Below, piece after piece: positions 33,960-47,367 of a stretch of DNA of 64,000 nucleotides. Position numbers and translations under genes: made by a program. The first letter of the stretch is position 1. Each line of letters starts with the position of its first letter. This DNA is from Vanilla planifolia. Taxonomy: Eukaryota > Streptophyta > Magnoliopsida > Asparagales > Orchidaceae. The notes beneath the pieces were generated by a model. It saw only the letters and a list, made by a program, of their open reading frames with translations, searched no databases and was not told where the DNA came from. Location of the stretch: the NCBI GenBank assembly GCA_023846275.1, contig CM043868.1, positions 6,343,653 to 6,407,652 on the forward strand, written 5' to 3'.

Positions 33960-36650
33960 AAATAAAAATGTTAATGTGATTGACCTTGATAACTTAAATG
34001 CAAATCAAGTTTTCCTAAAAATCCAAGTTTAAGCAAGTAGTCTTTGGCATAGGATACTAGGTCATAGCGATTTAAAAATAATTAGAAAACATGCAAATTA
34101 CAACTAGTTAGTGATTTTCCAAAGAGAAAACAAACTAGCTCTTCCTTCAAACACATTAAGGAGGTTGTGAATTCTAAGCCATTAGAGTTGATCCACAAGG
34201 TTTTCTTTGGTTTAATGCAAACCACTAGGTTAGTAGGTAAGCAATATTAACTTCTGATCATAGATGACTATTCAAGATTCACATAAGTTCTTTTTCTAAC
34301 TAAGAAGACTGACAACTTTTGATAGTTTCAAAAGATTATCTAGAAGGCTTCGAAATCCTTAGAATTCAAAGTGATTATTGAGGATAATTTGAGAATCAAA
34401 GTGTTCAAAATCATTGTGAAGAATTAATAACTAAGCATACTTTCTCTTCAACTTAAAACCTTAACATAATGGAGTTGTGAAAAGTAAGAATAGAACCTTG
34501 ATAAAAATGGCTAAAACCATTCTTAGTGAGTTTTATTTTCCAAAATTCTTTTGGGTCAAGTAGTTACAATTGAGAACTATTTTAAAATAGAATTTTTATT
34601 AATACTTTGCAAAAGAAACTCTATTTGAGTTTTGAAAACATAAAAAACCTATGATGTTTTACTCCAAGTTGTCAGGTGTATGTTATTTATCCTAAAGCAT
34701 GGCCATTTAGGAAAATTAGATCCCAAATTCAATGAAGGCATTTTTCTAGGTTATGCATTTCATAGAAACCCTTATAAAGTATTCAATAAAAATTCACTTG
34801 TAGTTCAAGAGACAATTCATGTCACCTTTGCAAATCCACTTTTTTAAATAGAAAGAAGTTGATTTAAACTAATGGATTCAAGAAATTTATCTTGGAAGAT
34901 GCACCTTTAATTAATTAAGAAACCAATCAACACTTATTAGATTGAGGTGATCAATTATAGGAGTAGCCTAAGTACTTGATTTATAAGAAATTTTATTCAA
35001 AGGAACTAGTAATTGGAGCCCCTTCTAGTATAATAATATCTAGATCATCACTAAGGGATGTGAAATTCCATTTTATCTTGTCGTCTAAAATTAATCTTAA
35101 ATTTGTAGAAGAGACTTTGTAAAATGAGCTTTGTTCCAATGCAATGCAAAAAGAATTGAACCAATTTATAAGGAATGATGCTTAAGATATTGTAGAATTG
35201 CCCAAGGACCATCTTGTTATTGGTGAAAATTGAGTTTCAACAATAATCTCAATGACAATGGAGTCATAGTTAGAAACAAAGTTTGATTAGTTACAAAAGG
35301 GTACAACAAATTTATGGGCATTGATTTTGAAGAAATTTTTGCATTCACAGTTTGTTTAAAAGCTATAAGATTTCTTTTAGCATTTTCGTGCTTGAAGGGG
35401 TTTAAGCAATTGCAAAAGGATGTTAAGTGTGCTTTCTTGAATGGATATGTAAAAGAAGAAGTTTATATTCACCAGCTCATAAGTTTTAAGAGTTGCAAAA
35501 ATCTAAACCATCTTTTTAGATCGTAGAAAATTCCATGTGGATTGAAGCTAGATCCTAAAGCATGGTATAAAAGAAGAAGAAAATGTTTTTTTTTAAAAGG
35601 AATTTAGGAAAAGAAATTTAGAAGCTACCTTCATTTATTACAAAATTAGACCAAGACATTCTCTTAATGCATGTATACATACATACATACATATATACAT
35701 ACATACATACATATATATATATATATCTTGATGACCTCATCATTGGCTCCACAAATCAAAGCTTGTTTGAAGAATTTGCCAAATTATGAACATAGAATCT
35801 ACAATGAGTATGATGAGAAAGCATAATTTAATTTTTGAATTAAAAATAAAGCAGTAAGCTAAAGGAATTTTTATTATACAAAATATCTAAATGAGCTTCT
35901 TAAGAAGTTTGAATTTGACAACCTTATCTTAATTGTTAATGCCTCCAACCTTGACTATGATAAAAATGAGAAATTAATTAATTTTATGCTTTATCATGGA
36001 TTAATTGGTTTTATTTTGAACTTGATAGCTATAAGCATGATATTATATTTAATACAAGGTTGTGTCTTAGATTCCAAGAAATCCTAAGGACGGCCACTTG
36101 AAAATTGTGAAAATAATGTTTTGGTGCTTAAGTAGAACAAAAAAATTTAGGAAATTGATAACCTAAGGATAGCTTTTCATTTTTACAAAAAAAATCAATT
36201 AACTTATAAATTTATGCAAGATTTTGCAAGTGTAGGAGGGATTTATGTGTATTAGATCCTTCTTGCAAGTCTACCTCTTTAATAATGAAAAAGATGAGAA
36301 AAAACTTAGTAATAAAATGAAATTTAGTGTTCAAATTTAATGGGAGTTTAAAAATTTCCAATTTAGGTGTACTTCAAAAATTTCCTATTTTATAGTTACA
36401 ACTCAATTAAACAATCTAAAATAAAACTCAAGGAAATGCATAAGTGAAGCTCAACATGTTCTCAAAGTGATTACTTAAGAAGAGCTTATGACCCAAGGTA
36501 ACCTTAACTGTAGTTTTCCAAGTACCACCAACCTAAGGAGAACAAATGGCACATTAAAATTATTGTATTTTAGGCCAGAGAATAATGGGTTGTAAATGAA
36601 CTAGCAAGTTGTATGCAATGCTAGTTAAACAAAAAAATAGAGGATTGCAT
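33960..36650 (+). pseudogene. Ty1/copia integrase-RT-RNase H remnant
   Basis: Domains in order on the plus strand, across many stops: pre-integrase LWHRILGHSDLKII (about 34040), KPLELIHKVFFGLMQTT and LLIIDDYSRF (integrase core, 34170-34280), GKLDPKFNEGIFLGYAFHRN (34700-34770) and the RT N-terminus ELNQFIRNDA (35150). RT palm follows in the open frame 35314-35526 (MGIDFEEIFAF, KAIRFLLAFSCLKGF, KDVKCAFLNGYVKEEVYIHQ), then LDPKAWYKR and LDDLIIGSTNQSLFEEFAKL (35720-35790), NELLKKFEF (35890) and an RNase H trace near 36560-36620. The YVDD region is overrun by a microsatellite. Confidence 0.85.
35674..35726 (+). repeat. (TACA)n/(TA)n microsatellite inside copia RT
   Basis: A run of TACATACATACA units passing into (AT)n. 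It lies exactly where copia RT should encode Q-I-Y-V-D-D; the sequence resumes on its right with CTTGATGAC (LDD) in the RT alignment. Confidence 0.95.
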
Positions 36651-39600
36651 ATGATACATCTAGTTCACTGAAGATGGCTAAAACCTAGTTTATTAGATTG
36701 TATATGTTTAAGGAAAATTACTTAACCATTTCTATGAATATTTGTAAATATTCTTGGGAATATTAAAAACCTCTATAACAATGATTAACAACTCTATTTA
36801 TCTTGGCTGCACTTCAACTATATCTAAGAATGCAAAAAAACATTAATTCATGTATAATTTGACTTAGATTGGGATTATTTAGAATTATTATTGTTGAATG
36901 AAAAGGAGAAGAGGTTCACTATAAGTAATCGAATAAGTCCTCACTACATACAACTCCCACTTTATTTGACATCTCATTTAGCTTCTTTTCTAAACTTCAA
37001 CATCTCTAAAAAATCATTACAATTTGCTAATGGAGATCATGTGGTTGATCAAATAAGAATTCTTGCATGCAAAGTCCTCAAAATTTTCATATTTCAAACA
37101 AGTTTTTTAAGGATGATCATTTTTTTTCATATATTTTCTATATGAGTTATATCTAATTCAATTATAAAAAATCTTCTAGTATGATCTTTAAGAGTTAGAG
37201 TTTTTTTATTTCTATAAGAATTATTTAATGGGGTCTTAGCAACCAAAATATCCAAACTATTAGGGTTGATTCTAAGAAATAAACATTCAAAATTAGGTTG
37301 GGTTTAAGGAAAATACTCTTGTAAATTGTGTCTAATTTATATAGAAGAAGCGTCTATCGATGATCATGTACTAGTAGTTGCAAAGCAAAGATTCTTAAAT
37401 AGAGTTTACAATAGAGCTAGATTGCCAGATTGCACATAGAAACAAGGTAGTGCACTTACCTATTGTTAGAGCAAGGAGATGTAGAGTAGCTAGAGAAGAG
37501 TTAGAAACCACTACTAAGATGAAGCATTGTTGCTACAATCTTTCCCTATTTACTTTATTTTTATGATATTGAATCATGTATAAACTCAATTGAAATTATA
37601 ACCATTGAGTATTTTTTATTCATGAGTTAGAAACTTAGTTATTTTATTTGGTTTGTTCTTGTCATTTTATGTTGGTTCTATAAATAGCATGAAATCTATA
37701 TAATAAAAAATACCAGTGATGAATTTAAAATGAAGCCTTAAAGAGTTTTGGTACCATGAATAACACACCTTCATCCTAGAAGAGCACAACCCTACCATAA
37801 TAGTAGGTTTTGTTTGTTCTTTCCCTTTTGCCACCTCATTTATCTCCACCTTCACCTCAAGGCCCAATGGAGTTCAAAACCTATAATTAATGACTATCAC
37901 TGGCTTTCGTAGTCACCACCTTAATCAATTTTGTGTCAAAACCTTATTCACCTCCTCCATCAATTTGGAATTAGAGAAAAAGGCAACCATCCTCATCAAA
38001 GGTCCTTCCTTAAAATTCATGGTTCAAACTTGTCGCATGCTTAGTGAATACTTATGACATGTGCATAACCCTCTCCTTGACATCACAACTTGGCTCGTAG
38101 TGCTCTACATGTGCATGCTATCACTACTTATGCAATTTTTACTTACTACACTCCTAACAATGTTATCTACACATGCAAGCCCATAAAAATCCAACCACCC
38201 ACATGAATTTACATCACAACTCATGTATTTCTATTGGTGTGATTTTCATCATAGCCTTAGCCTTAGCACTATTTCTATGCATAATTGCTTGCAATATCAC
38301 TGGGGAAACCCTATCCAATGCCACTAAAGTTTTACATCCCAACTATCAAAATAGAAGCACAAAAGAAACCTTACCATTGAATTGAAACCAAACCAATCTA
38401 GGACACACTATGTTATGTTCAACGAAGCCCCTAAACCAATAGAGTTGAATTAGGCCAAATTTCTACTCTTTTTTGAAGTTGTTTTTCTTAAAAGGAATTG
38501 CATATTTTTTTATTTATTGCATGAAATTCAAGGAGTGTAATATAAACTCATGAGACAAAGTGGTGAATGAGGTACAATGACATATTGCAACAAAATAAAA
38601 GGACCACCATACATGAAGATTGAAAAAAGAGCTAGCCTCATATGTGCAAATGATTGCATAAGAAAGCCTACCCTTACATGCATATATGATGCAATAAATT
38701 CATCTTGTATCAAACCAAAGAGTTATAATCTAGAATAGTAACAATTGTTTGTTGTTGGCATATGAAGAAGAAGTTGACTTAGTCTAATAGCATGCTCAAA
38801 TGAACAGTGTTAAATCATTCATAATTTCTAAGAAAAAGATTACAATCTATGCTGTGATAACCAAGAGTTGATTAAATCGTGCACATTTGGTCAATTGTGG
38901 TTAACATTTTCATAATTTACGGTGAATGAATAAAGTAACAGTAACTTTTATAGAGTGTATTAGGTTGAAGCAATAGGCAACCTTGTCTGATGACCCATCA
39001 AAGTGAATAGTATCTAAAACATGTCCATGTAATGAGATGAACATTATCATATTAAAACAATGGGGACAAAGAGTGTAGGAGGGATGCCCTAAGTTAAAAA
39101 AATGTATAGTGCAAAGAATGCTGACATATTATATGAAGGAAAAACCAACTGAGCTTAATCACTAAATTAGAAAGCTCGCATGTTTAGATTTCGAATCTTG
39201 TACAAACTACCACAATAAGGAGTTCTAGCTTTCTTCATTGCTATGATAGCCTCGCATATATCAATCAAGTTATTCCTTTACCAGTTCGTTGGCTTAAAAT
39301 TTTTTGTAAGGACCCTCATAGCTTTATTTTCCTCTTTTTCAATATGCTATTCTAAGTGATTTGGAACTATTTATGTAATTTTTAATCTACTGGATATTAT
39401 CAACTATATTTTAGTGTGAAGCTGTGATACTTGTTATCATTTTGATTAGATTAAAGCATTCAAGGTCAATGAGTATCTTAAGAAATTATTGATAGTAGCA
39501 GTATTATATACTATTAATGATTTAAGAAATTGCAGCTTCCAATGTTGAGTTCAGTATAATTGGTTGAGCAAATGATTGAAGCATGTTGGAGTCATTATTA

Positions 39601-39989
39601 CAAATAAGGCCTATAATTATATCATAGTTCGACTTATAAACCCTATGGATATTCACTTTAACCTTATGTACTTGTAAGGGGAGTTCATAATATTTTCTCA
39701 CAACACCTAATATTTATGTTGGAAGCAAGCCAAGTTGCATCAAAACTTGATTTGCATACTATGTTTGTACCAATAGGAAAGCCCAAAAAATGCTTGTGCA
39801 TTGCCAATTAATGTTTTGAATAATCCCCTTTTTTGTTTAGTTGTTTTGTCTTATATCTTCCTATTTTTAGCTTTCAATATGCACTAACATATTGGGAGAA
39901 ATATTAAGCTCTTAACTTCCCAAGTTTTTGGGCTTCCTTTGATACCCTATCACCATTGATTCAAGAGAAAGGGAATCTATTAATGTACT
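36651..39989. other. Stretch without recognisable genes
   Basis: AT-rich. Short open frames at 36891-37145, 37667-37867, 38173-38385 and 38528-38713 show no domain I recognise. Near 38000-38170 words such as CATGTGCATG are frequent, as in the LTR cores elsewhere. The right part may contain the 3' end of the LINE at 40-42 kb but nothing is readable. Confidence 0.45.
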
Positions 39990-42000
39990 TTGACATTGTT
40001 ATCTAATGTTGTGTCATAAAAGGACCAAATACATTGCTCCATATAGAATTTAGTAAAAGCATGATCCATAATGTCCTCTTTAAAAAAGTGAGGGCACTTG
40101 GATGCATGTTAGAAATGTAATCTTTTCAGTTGGTCTAAAAAGAGGAGCGTGTAGTTGAGTGCATACCAAATAAGGTTCAATTTCTTATTGGAAATGTTTT
40201 CATTCCAAATTTTTTTCCTTTAGATCTCTGTTGCTCCTTATATCATTCTAAGCAAAATGGAGAATGAATTTTTCACATTGCTTAGAGTCCAATAAACGTT
40301 ATCATTTGTAGGAGATTTGTGCTCAAAAGTTGATACTAACTCTATTTTTTCCATATTCCTTCATATACTAGATTTAATTTGTGTATGATTCCTTTTAAAA
40401 AATTTAGCTTTTATTTATTCCACTCAAAGGGATGGATCCTCAAGAAATTTCTACTTTTGCTTTACTGAAAAAGCTAGAGTAATTTTACCTTGCTTCCTTA
40501 TGCCTAGTCCATTCTCTGTACATGGTTGATATATCTTTTCCAATTTCATCCAATGATGTCTATGATTACTCTCTACATTTCCTTATAAGAAGGCATTCAT
40601 TATCTTTTCCAACCTCTTGATTATCTACATTAAGGATATGTAGACATAAATGATTAAGTTAGGATCGAGATTAGAACATGCTTAATAAGTATTAATTTGT
40701 TAACCATTAATAAAGGTTTCTTCTTCTAACTATTTATTTTATTTTAAAATTTTTTTATTAATTTTTGAAAATGCATAGTCTTCTTCTCATAGTTATTTAT
40801 TATACATCACAAATAGGTTATAGGAATTGAACCTTTCTTAAATCCTATAGTGTTTTCAATTTTTCAACTTGTAATTGTTTTTAGCTTATTTGAAGCATAA
40901 AATTTGTATATTGCATGCTTGAAGTTTGTTAGAAGGTGCCAAGGAGATTGGGAATGCCTTTTAATGACCTTAAATATCATCTGCTGAAGATTATGATGTC
41001 ATCAACATAGTTATGATGGGCTATTATTAGAGCATCCCTTGTTGTGGCATAATTCATAATTATACTCTTTTTGAAGTTTTGTTTTAAGATTATATTAATG
41101 AATTTCATTGCTTGATGAAGAGTATTAAGAAAATTGAGTGGCTTACAATAGAGCCCTTTTAGTTAGAAAAACCCAAGTGGAGAGTTGTCTATTATAATGG
41201 AAATCCATATGCTATTAACGAGATTCTTCACTCAAGAGTTGAACTTGATTGAAAAGTTAAATTTGTCTAATACTTTAAAAAGTTATCAAAAGCCCTTTTA
41301 ATGTACAATTTTATCAGACAATTCCTCTACATAAGTTTCATATTCAATGGTGCAACCAGCTCATGGGCAATCAAAACATTATCTACCATTTCCCAACCTT
41401 TGATGAATCTACCTAGTTTTGGTGATATACTTTTGTTTAAAGGATGTTACAATATGTTGGCCAAGAGCTTGATCAAAATTCTTTTAGAATAATTACTAAT
41501 AAATATTGGTATAAAATCTAAAAAGGTGATTAGATTGTTAGACTTTGGAATGAGAATAATGTGGAAGCAAGCAATTGCCTTGGGGATAGCACTATCTATA
41601 ATGAAATCCATTGTTGCATCCTTAACAAATGAAATAGTGATTTCCAGAAGGTATTGAAGAACAAGCCATTAAAACCATGTAGACATATTTTCCTAGTTGG
41701 AAGACCACTTGACAAACTTCCTCTAGTACTACATTTTAACAAAAAAATTAGTAGTCTTCCCCAAAAACTAACTACATAATATAATTTAGATCTTCATCAT
41801 CAATAAAAGTCAACTTTCAAGAAAGGATCTCTTTAAAATGTTGAATAGCAATATTTTGTAATTGCACTTGCTTAGAAACCTTTAGGCCATGTTTTCCTTT
41901 AATCTTATTAATGTGGAGTTTTCATCTTTTGCCTTTTATTAGAGAAGGGAAGAATTTCATGTTTTTTCATTTACTTTTTTCGCCATCTTTTTTAGGGCTT
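39990..42000 (-). pseudogene. L1-type LINE ORF2 remnant (minus strand)
   Basis: From right to left on the minus strand: NMKFFPSLIKGK (about 41950, the TKFFH block before RT), a degraded EEVCQVVFQLGKY (41700), then FHIILIPKSNNLITFLDF (41480-41560) and a primer-grip-side GRFIKGWEMVDNVLIAHELV (41340-41420). Next are HHNYVDDIIIF (RT active site, 40995-41040; YADD changed to YVDD) and the zinc-finger-like CP.FFKEDIMDHAFTKF..QCIW (40010-40110). This is the order of plant LINE ORF2 from the linker to zf-RVT. Frames change repeatedly. The endonuclease is not seen, so the copy is probably 5'-truncated. Confidence 0.8.
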
Positions 42001-43019
42001 TTTATATCTAAATTCCCAAATATGCATTTAAAAAGTTCTTATCACAAGTGCATATCAAAAGTGCTTATACGATGAATAAATTAAGAAGGGCTTAATCAAG
42101 ATCATAAGACAAGGTGTTAGATTTGAAGTGATTGAATCAATTAGAGATGTCAACTTCAAAATAAGATACATTTGACACCTTCTAAATTTTATTTTACCTT
42201 TAGGAGTTTAAATATGAGATGTTAAAAGTTTACTTAGGAACTTTATTTTATTGCAATTTTATGGATAAGTTTAACTTAATTTCCTCCACTATGGTAACCT
42301 AATTTAGCTTGAACTTTGTAATATTTATGAGTTTTTCTTGTAAGGGAGTATTCTACAAAAAAAAAAATAAGCCCTTCTAAAGTGCACATTAAGACATATT
42401 TTCTATATTTTAGTTCTTGAGCTGATTTTACTTGAGTTTATTGATTAAGAATGCTTAAATTGCCTTCTAGTTCTTACTAAATATTTGAACCATGCATATA
42501 CATTAGGACATAAGTTTTATCAACGTCTAGCCTACCTGTATTTGTATTTTAACTTAATTTAAATTAATTTTTTATTTCATATTTAATTAACAAGAATTTA
42601 ATTTATTTTAAGTCATCTTTACTTGCATTGAATCATTTATTATTTGAAATTTATATTTGGCATTTTTTTAAAAAAAACTTTGGTATCTTTATTCTTGCAA
42701 ACCTACATTAATTATCATGCCTTCAAGACAAATGAACAAGAGTAATTTGATATTTTAAAAGATTATTGGGACAACTTTAAGAATTAAATAAGAACTCAAA
42801 TTATCACATTAACAAAAAAATTCATGATTTGTGTAAGAATATAAAGGTCATAAAGATTAACAATTATAATTAATAAAGAAGTCAAAAAAAGTATGAAGAC
42901 AATTTGAAGAAAAAATTCATAATAAATATAGATCACTATGAAGGAAAAGAAATTGAGAAGAATTAGAAAACAAATCATTAGCATGATAGTTTTAGGATCC
43001 ATAGTAGAGTTAAGCTAGG
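42001..43019. other. AT-rich stretch, nothing recognised
   Basis: No domain or repeat unit seen. It could include the 5' LTR of the gypsy gag that follows. Confidence 0.5.
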
Positions 43020-43760
43020 TGTTCCTACTTTCAATGAGAGTAGTGACCCAAATTAATTGTTTGAATTGATTATCTATTTAGATGATTTCTTTAAATAATA
43101 TAATTTTAATGAATATCAAAAACTAGTTTTATGAAAATGAAAGTAGTTGGTCTAGTTAAAACTTTCTAAGATAACACTTGGATTAAAGAATAGAGAGTAA
43201 GCAGAATTTTAATCACTTGGATTGAAATGAAAAGTATGCTAATGATGAAATATTATTCTAGATTCAGTGATTGGCAGCTAACACACTAGATTTCCTTGCT
43301 TAAGGTATGGTAATTTGGTAGTAACTAAATATCTTAACAAGTTTGATGAGTTTTTTTATAAGATTAGTTGTCATGACCTATATTAACAATTGGATAATAA
43401 ATTTGTAAGGGATCTTAGGATGAAAATTGCAATTGATGTGGTCTTACATGACCCACAAACATAAAAAGATTCCTTCTCTTCAACTAAATATTTTAAAAGA
43501 CAATGGAAGTTTGTTACATCATAAAATAAATCTAAATTTCAAAGGAGGACATCAAATGTTCTTAAGTTAACTACTAGACCTAAAATGCCACCTTACACAA
43601 CTACCTCACAAATATCTAAGAATATTGCTGCTATATTCTTAAGAGAATGAATAAAAATTTTATAAATGTGTAAACTGAGGTCATAGAATGGCTAATCAAA
43701 AAATATTGCTTTATGATGGAAGGTGATCAATTGAGTGATATAAAGGACACAAATAAATTA
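43020..43760 (+). pseudogene. Ty3/gypsy gag remnant
   Basis: The plus strand shows the retrotransposon gag pattern: KMKVVGLVKTF.DN near 43130 (the KLKGLARAWW block), ITWIEMKSMLMMKYYSRFSD (43205-43265; the TWEEMKxxLRxRF block), YLNKFDEFFYKISCHDLY (43330-43385; YTEEFEDLVxRC) and LRMKIAIDVVLHDP. A zinc knuckle follows as FYKCVN*GHRMANQ near 43665. Stops and a lost knuckle Cys show decay. No pol follows because the LINE at 44.06 kb begins shortly after. Confidence 0.75.
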
Positions 43761-44059
43761 GTAATAGCCATTACTGATTACAAAAATAATTATAATGAAG
43801 AAGATAGTGAACACATCAATGTCAAGAGATGTCTATCTATGTCTCAACATCATGCTGATTTTGAGATTAAAATAGAAGAGATTGTTAGGATGATACAAAT
43901 CTTACTAATGATGAGCCCATCTAGACCATGCTCCATTGCTTCTATATTTTTATAAAGCCTCTCCACCAATTCCAAAATAACTCAAGTTTTAGAAGGCCAA
44001 GTTTTAGAAGGCTTGGTTGAAGAACCAATCCTTCTTACAAACCTTGGAAAGTAATTGAC
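43761..44059 (+). other. Unassigned junction
   Basis: Acidic short open frame continuing from the gag tail, then AT-rich sequence up to the LINE. No feature. Confidence 0.4.
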
Positions 44060-44752
44060 AATTATCAATTAATTGCTATAGTATGAAGGCTCTTATATTT
44101 AAGTTAAAAACCTTGAATGATTGCCTCTAAGAATGGAATAAAAGATTATTTAGAGACATTTTTTTATGCATCTAAGCCTATTGAAGAACTATTCAAACTT
44201 AAAGAAGTTCAATTTGAAGGAAGAATAAGGGAACAAGAAAGGACTAAGGGTAAAGAATACTTCCTTGATGCTACTATACAAGAGGAAGATTATTGGCATA
44301 AAAAAGCTAGCATCAAATGGCTTAAAGAAGAGGAAAAGATTACAGAATTCTTTCATGCCGTGGTAAAAGAAAAAATATCTAAATTGAATATAAGTAACAT
44401 AAAGGACTTTAATAGTATTTGGGTATAACATGAAGACAAAATAGTAAAAGCCATAATTCAATAGTTTTAGAAATTATTATCAACTTCTAAATTAGACGAT
44501 AATGATAGTATTCTTAGCTACATTCCTTCCTTTATAATATATGAAAAAAATAACCTATTGATGAAGGAAAACACAATAGAGAAAATTAAAGAAATAATAC
44601 TTTAAATGGATCAACATAATGACTTAGAACGTGATGGATTCAATGACAAATTCTTCACATTACTAGGATATATTAGCAAAGTATGTTTTATATGTTGCTA
44701 GGGACATTTTGGAATTAACTCTATTTCCTAAGAGAATATTTACAAAGAATCA
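44060..44752 (+). pseudogene. Old L1-type LINE ORF2, part 1 (linker before RT)
   Basis: The plus strand gives a broken LKTLNDCL.EWNKRLFRDIF (the LKxDLKxWNKEVFGNI block), then the open frame 44117-44428 with EEDYWHKKASIKWLKEEE and ITEFFHAVVKEKIS (the WLKEGDxNTKFFH block). KIKEIIL, a stop and MDQHNDLERDGFNDKFFTLL (44580-44660) follow, the APGPDGFNGKFF block in decayed form. It stops at about 44752, where a gypsy LTR begins, and the same protein resumes at 48148. Confidence 0.85.
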
Positions 44753-45585
44753 TCTATCTACAAGGATTTCTCACACAAATCTCTAATTTGTAGACCTTCT
44801 TTTTAAAGTGGTAAAAATGAAAGTGGAAGCATGATAACAATGAAGAGCAAAGGAATAAGGAGAAGGAGAAGAGGCCTTTAAATTTCAACAAAGACATTAA
44901 ATTATCTAAGAAGATTCTTTTCAAGGGATTCTAAATTTATGAACTTCTAATTTCCAAAGCCCTTTAAATTTTTTAATTCTCTTAATTTTATTTTATATCC
45001 TTTATACCCTTTTATATAGAGGTTAAAATATAATATTTAATTATAAAAATATTAATATTTTAATTAAAAAAATATTCTTTACCATTTGACCAATTTTTGA
45101 AAGTTCTCAATTTTTTAGTCATCTCGCTGCATACCAAAGCATGGAAGCCCTACTTAAATGCGGCTTCTGCATTCCATTAGCTCTATGCACATGACACACA
45201 AGGCTGTCAACCACCAGGATGCACCCACATGTGTAGGGATTGGTACACATACCAACCATGTGTAGAGCATATGACTTGTGTCAACATAACTCTTGAAGTT
45301 GAGGTCATCTTGCATGCTCACCAAACCACATGCATGTACAATGCAATTTTTTTTTCAACTTCTTCCTTTGGGTCAGGATCCCTCAAGGGTAGCTAGTGCC
45401 TCCACACCTGATGTATGATTAGTATGTTGTAGCACATGTTCGAGGCACCTACAGTGGGTCTTTGCATGTGACCAAATGCAGGGCTTTATTACTTTGTATT
45501 GTATCATCAATTTTCATTTTTTTTGACTTATCCCTTGATGTTTTTATTTATAATGTATTCAATGAGTTTGAAAGTGATCTCTTAA
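44753..45585 (-). repeat. LTR copy B (3' LTR)
   Basis: Shares with copy C the purine-rich AAGGAGAAGGAGAAG area, TTATCTAAGAAGATTC and TCTAAATTTATGAACTT, a TATA box on the minus strand (CTCTATATAAAAGGG, 45005-45020), a GC-richer core and the end TCAATTTTCAT..AAGTGATC. Ends are approximate. Confidence 0.7.
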
Positions 45586-46599
45586 TCATAGATTCCTTAT
45601 TTTTAAGATTCAAGTCATGTCAATCTTTATTGAATTGATTCTCTATAGATCTAGTTCAATTGCCTTTTATAGAAGTTTAAGACTTCTATTGGTCCTATCA
45701 AGTAGTCTCTTTGATTTTATTGGTACCATATATATTTTTCGTAATTTTTAATTGACCTCTTTATTTGTTTAACACCAACAACATCTTTTACATTGTTTCT
45801 TCTTCTTGAATTAGAAAGAAGTTTTGTTCATTCATCATGAATTGATATAATTATGCTTGTCTATAGTAGATTACATCTTAATCCCATAAGTAGGTACCCA
45901 CTTCTATTATTTGATAGATATCTAGAGGTATTACTTCATAGATAACTTCATCAATATAGTTTTCTATGATAGAAAACTTTACCTTGAATTATTTGTCAAC
46001 TCCCATGTTGGAATCTTTTTGAATCTATCTTAAAGAATAAGGACTTGGATGTTGCATAGTCTTTGAATTTAGCTTTTGATACATTCAAATATTTGGATCT
46101 TTTTGCTTCTAGTATTAACAATAATACTGATATGCTCTTTCTTCAATTGTATTTTAATGTTGAAGAGTTCTTTTTTCTTTCATGGAATATCTCCTTTGAA
46201 CTCACCATAAGAGATAAACTTTCATCAACTAATTACTGAGTTTTAAGTACTTTTTTAGTTTCTATTATAATAAGTACTTTATCCTTCTTAAACTTTTTTA
46301 AAAAAATTTTAAAGTATTATTTTTAATATTTTCCTTATATGTGTTCTACTTCTAATAGTGATCACAATTTTTTTTTATTTTTATTGATAAAATAAATATT
46401 GTTAGTTATGACTTTAATAAACTTTATTAGAGAATATTCTTCCTTTAGTCTTTTATTTTTAGAGTTATTCTTAGACCTCCTAAGATTTTATCCTTTTAAC
46501 TTTATCTTTTTGTGTTTATTATTCTTTTCAATAGACATAGCATATGTATAAGCTTACTTCAAAGATTGAATAAGAAAAAAAGATAATTCTATGACAATA

Positions 46600-46970
46600 G
46601 GATATATAAACCAATAAAATACTTTAATAAAGTATGTATGCCTTTAGTAGGTATTCCCAACCTCATGAAATATTGTCATAATTTTGTGGCATATTTCTAC
46701 ATTATTTTTTCTTCTTGGTGTCACAGACTATGCCACTTCTCTATGTACCCACAAGATAAATTTTCTCTCAAATTAATTATTTAAATTGTCTCCATGTCAT
46801 TTTTCTAATTATGTTATTTCTATAGTAAACATTCTACCAGGCGAGCACATGACTTGTCATTTTTATTCTAGCATATGTCACTTTGTCAATTGATGAATAA
46901 TTATATAAAAAAATATCTCTAATAGCTTAAACTATGCATCTAATTTTTTTGCATCTATTGTATCATCACA
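46600..46970 (-). pseudogene. gypsy gag fragment of the 44.75-48.15 kb element
   Basis: The minus strand reads DTIDAKKLDA*FKLLEIFF (DTGxDAxKLDxWLxxLExYF block), FERKFILWVHREVA (FKExFYPIGYxExxWxxW block) and FHEVGNTY (FRKxAIxLGIPT block). The order and spacing fit plant Ty3 gag. Stops are present. Confidence 0.65.
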
Positions 46971-47367
46971 AATCAATAAATCAAGTGTAGCACCAACTTT
47001 GCATGGAAACTCTTGATTCCTATGTGTAAAAAAATTAAGATTGATATCAACCTCATCTTCATTTCTATTTTAGGATTATTAACTAATCCAAAATTTCTTT
47101 AATTAACAGTCTTTTTTTGTTAGATTATCTTTTATATCCATCATAAGAAGGGATTGAGATTTTAGCATTAGTTCTATTAATACTTGTATTTGTTGGGTTA
47201 ATAGAGCTACCTGTATCTTAAAACTTGATGGTGAAATAATTAGTACAGTCACTTCAATTGACCCCTCTTCAATCTTCTAATTCCTTTTTATGGCTTACTC
47301 TTTAACTATCTTTTCTTCGTACTTTTCATTAACATCAAATTAAAACACATTGATACCAAAAATAATA

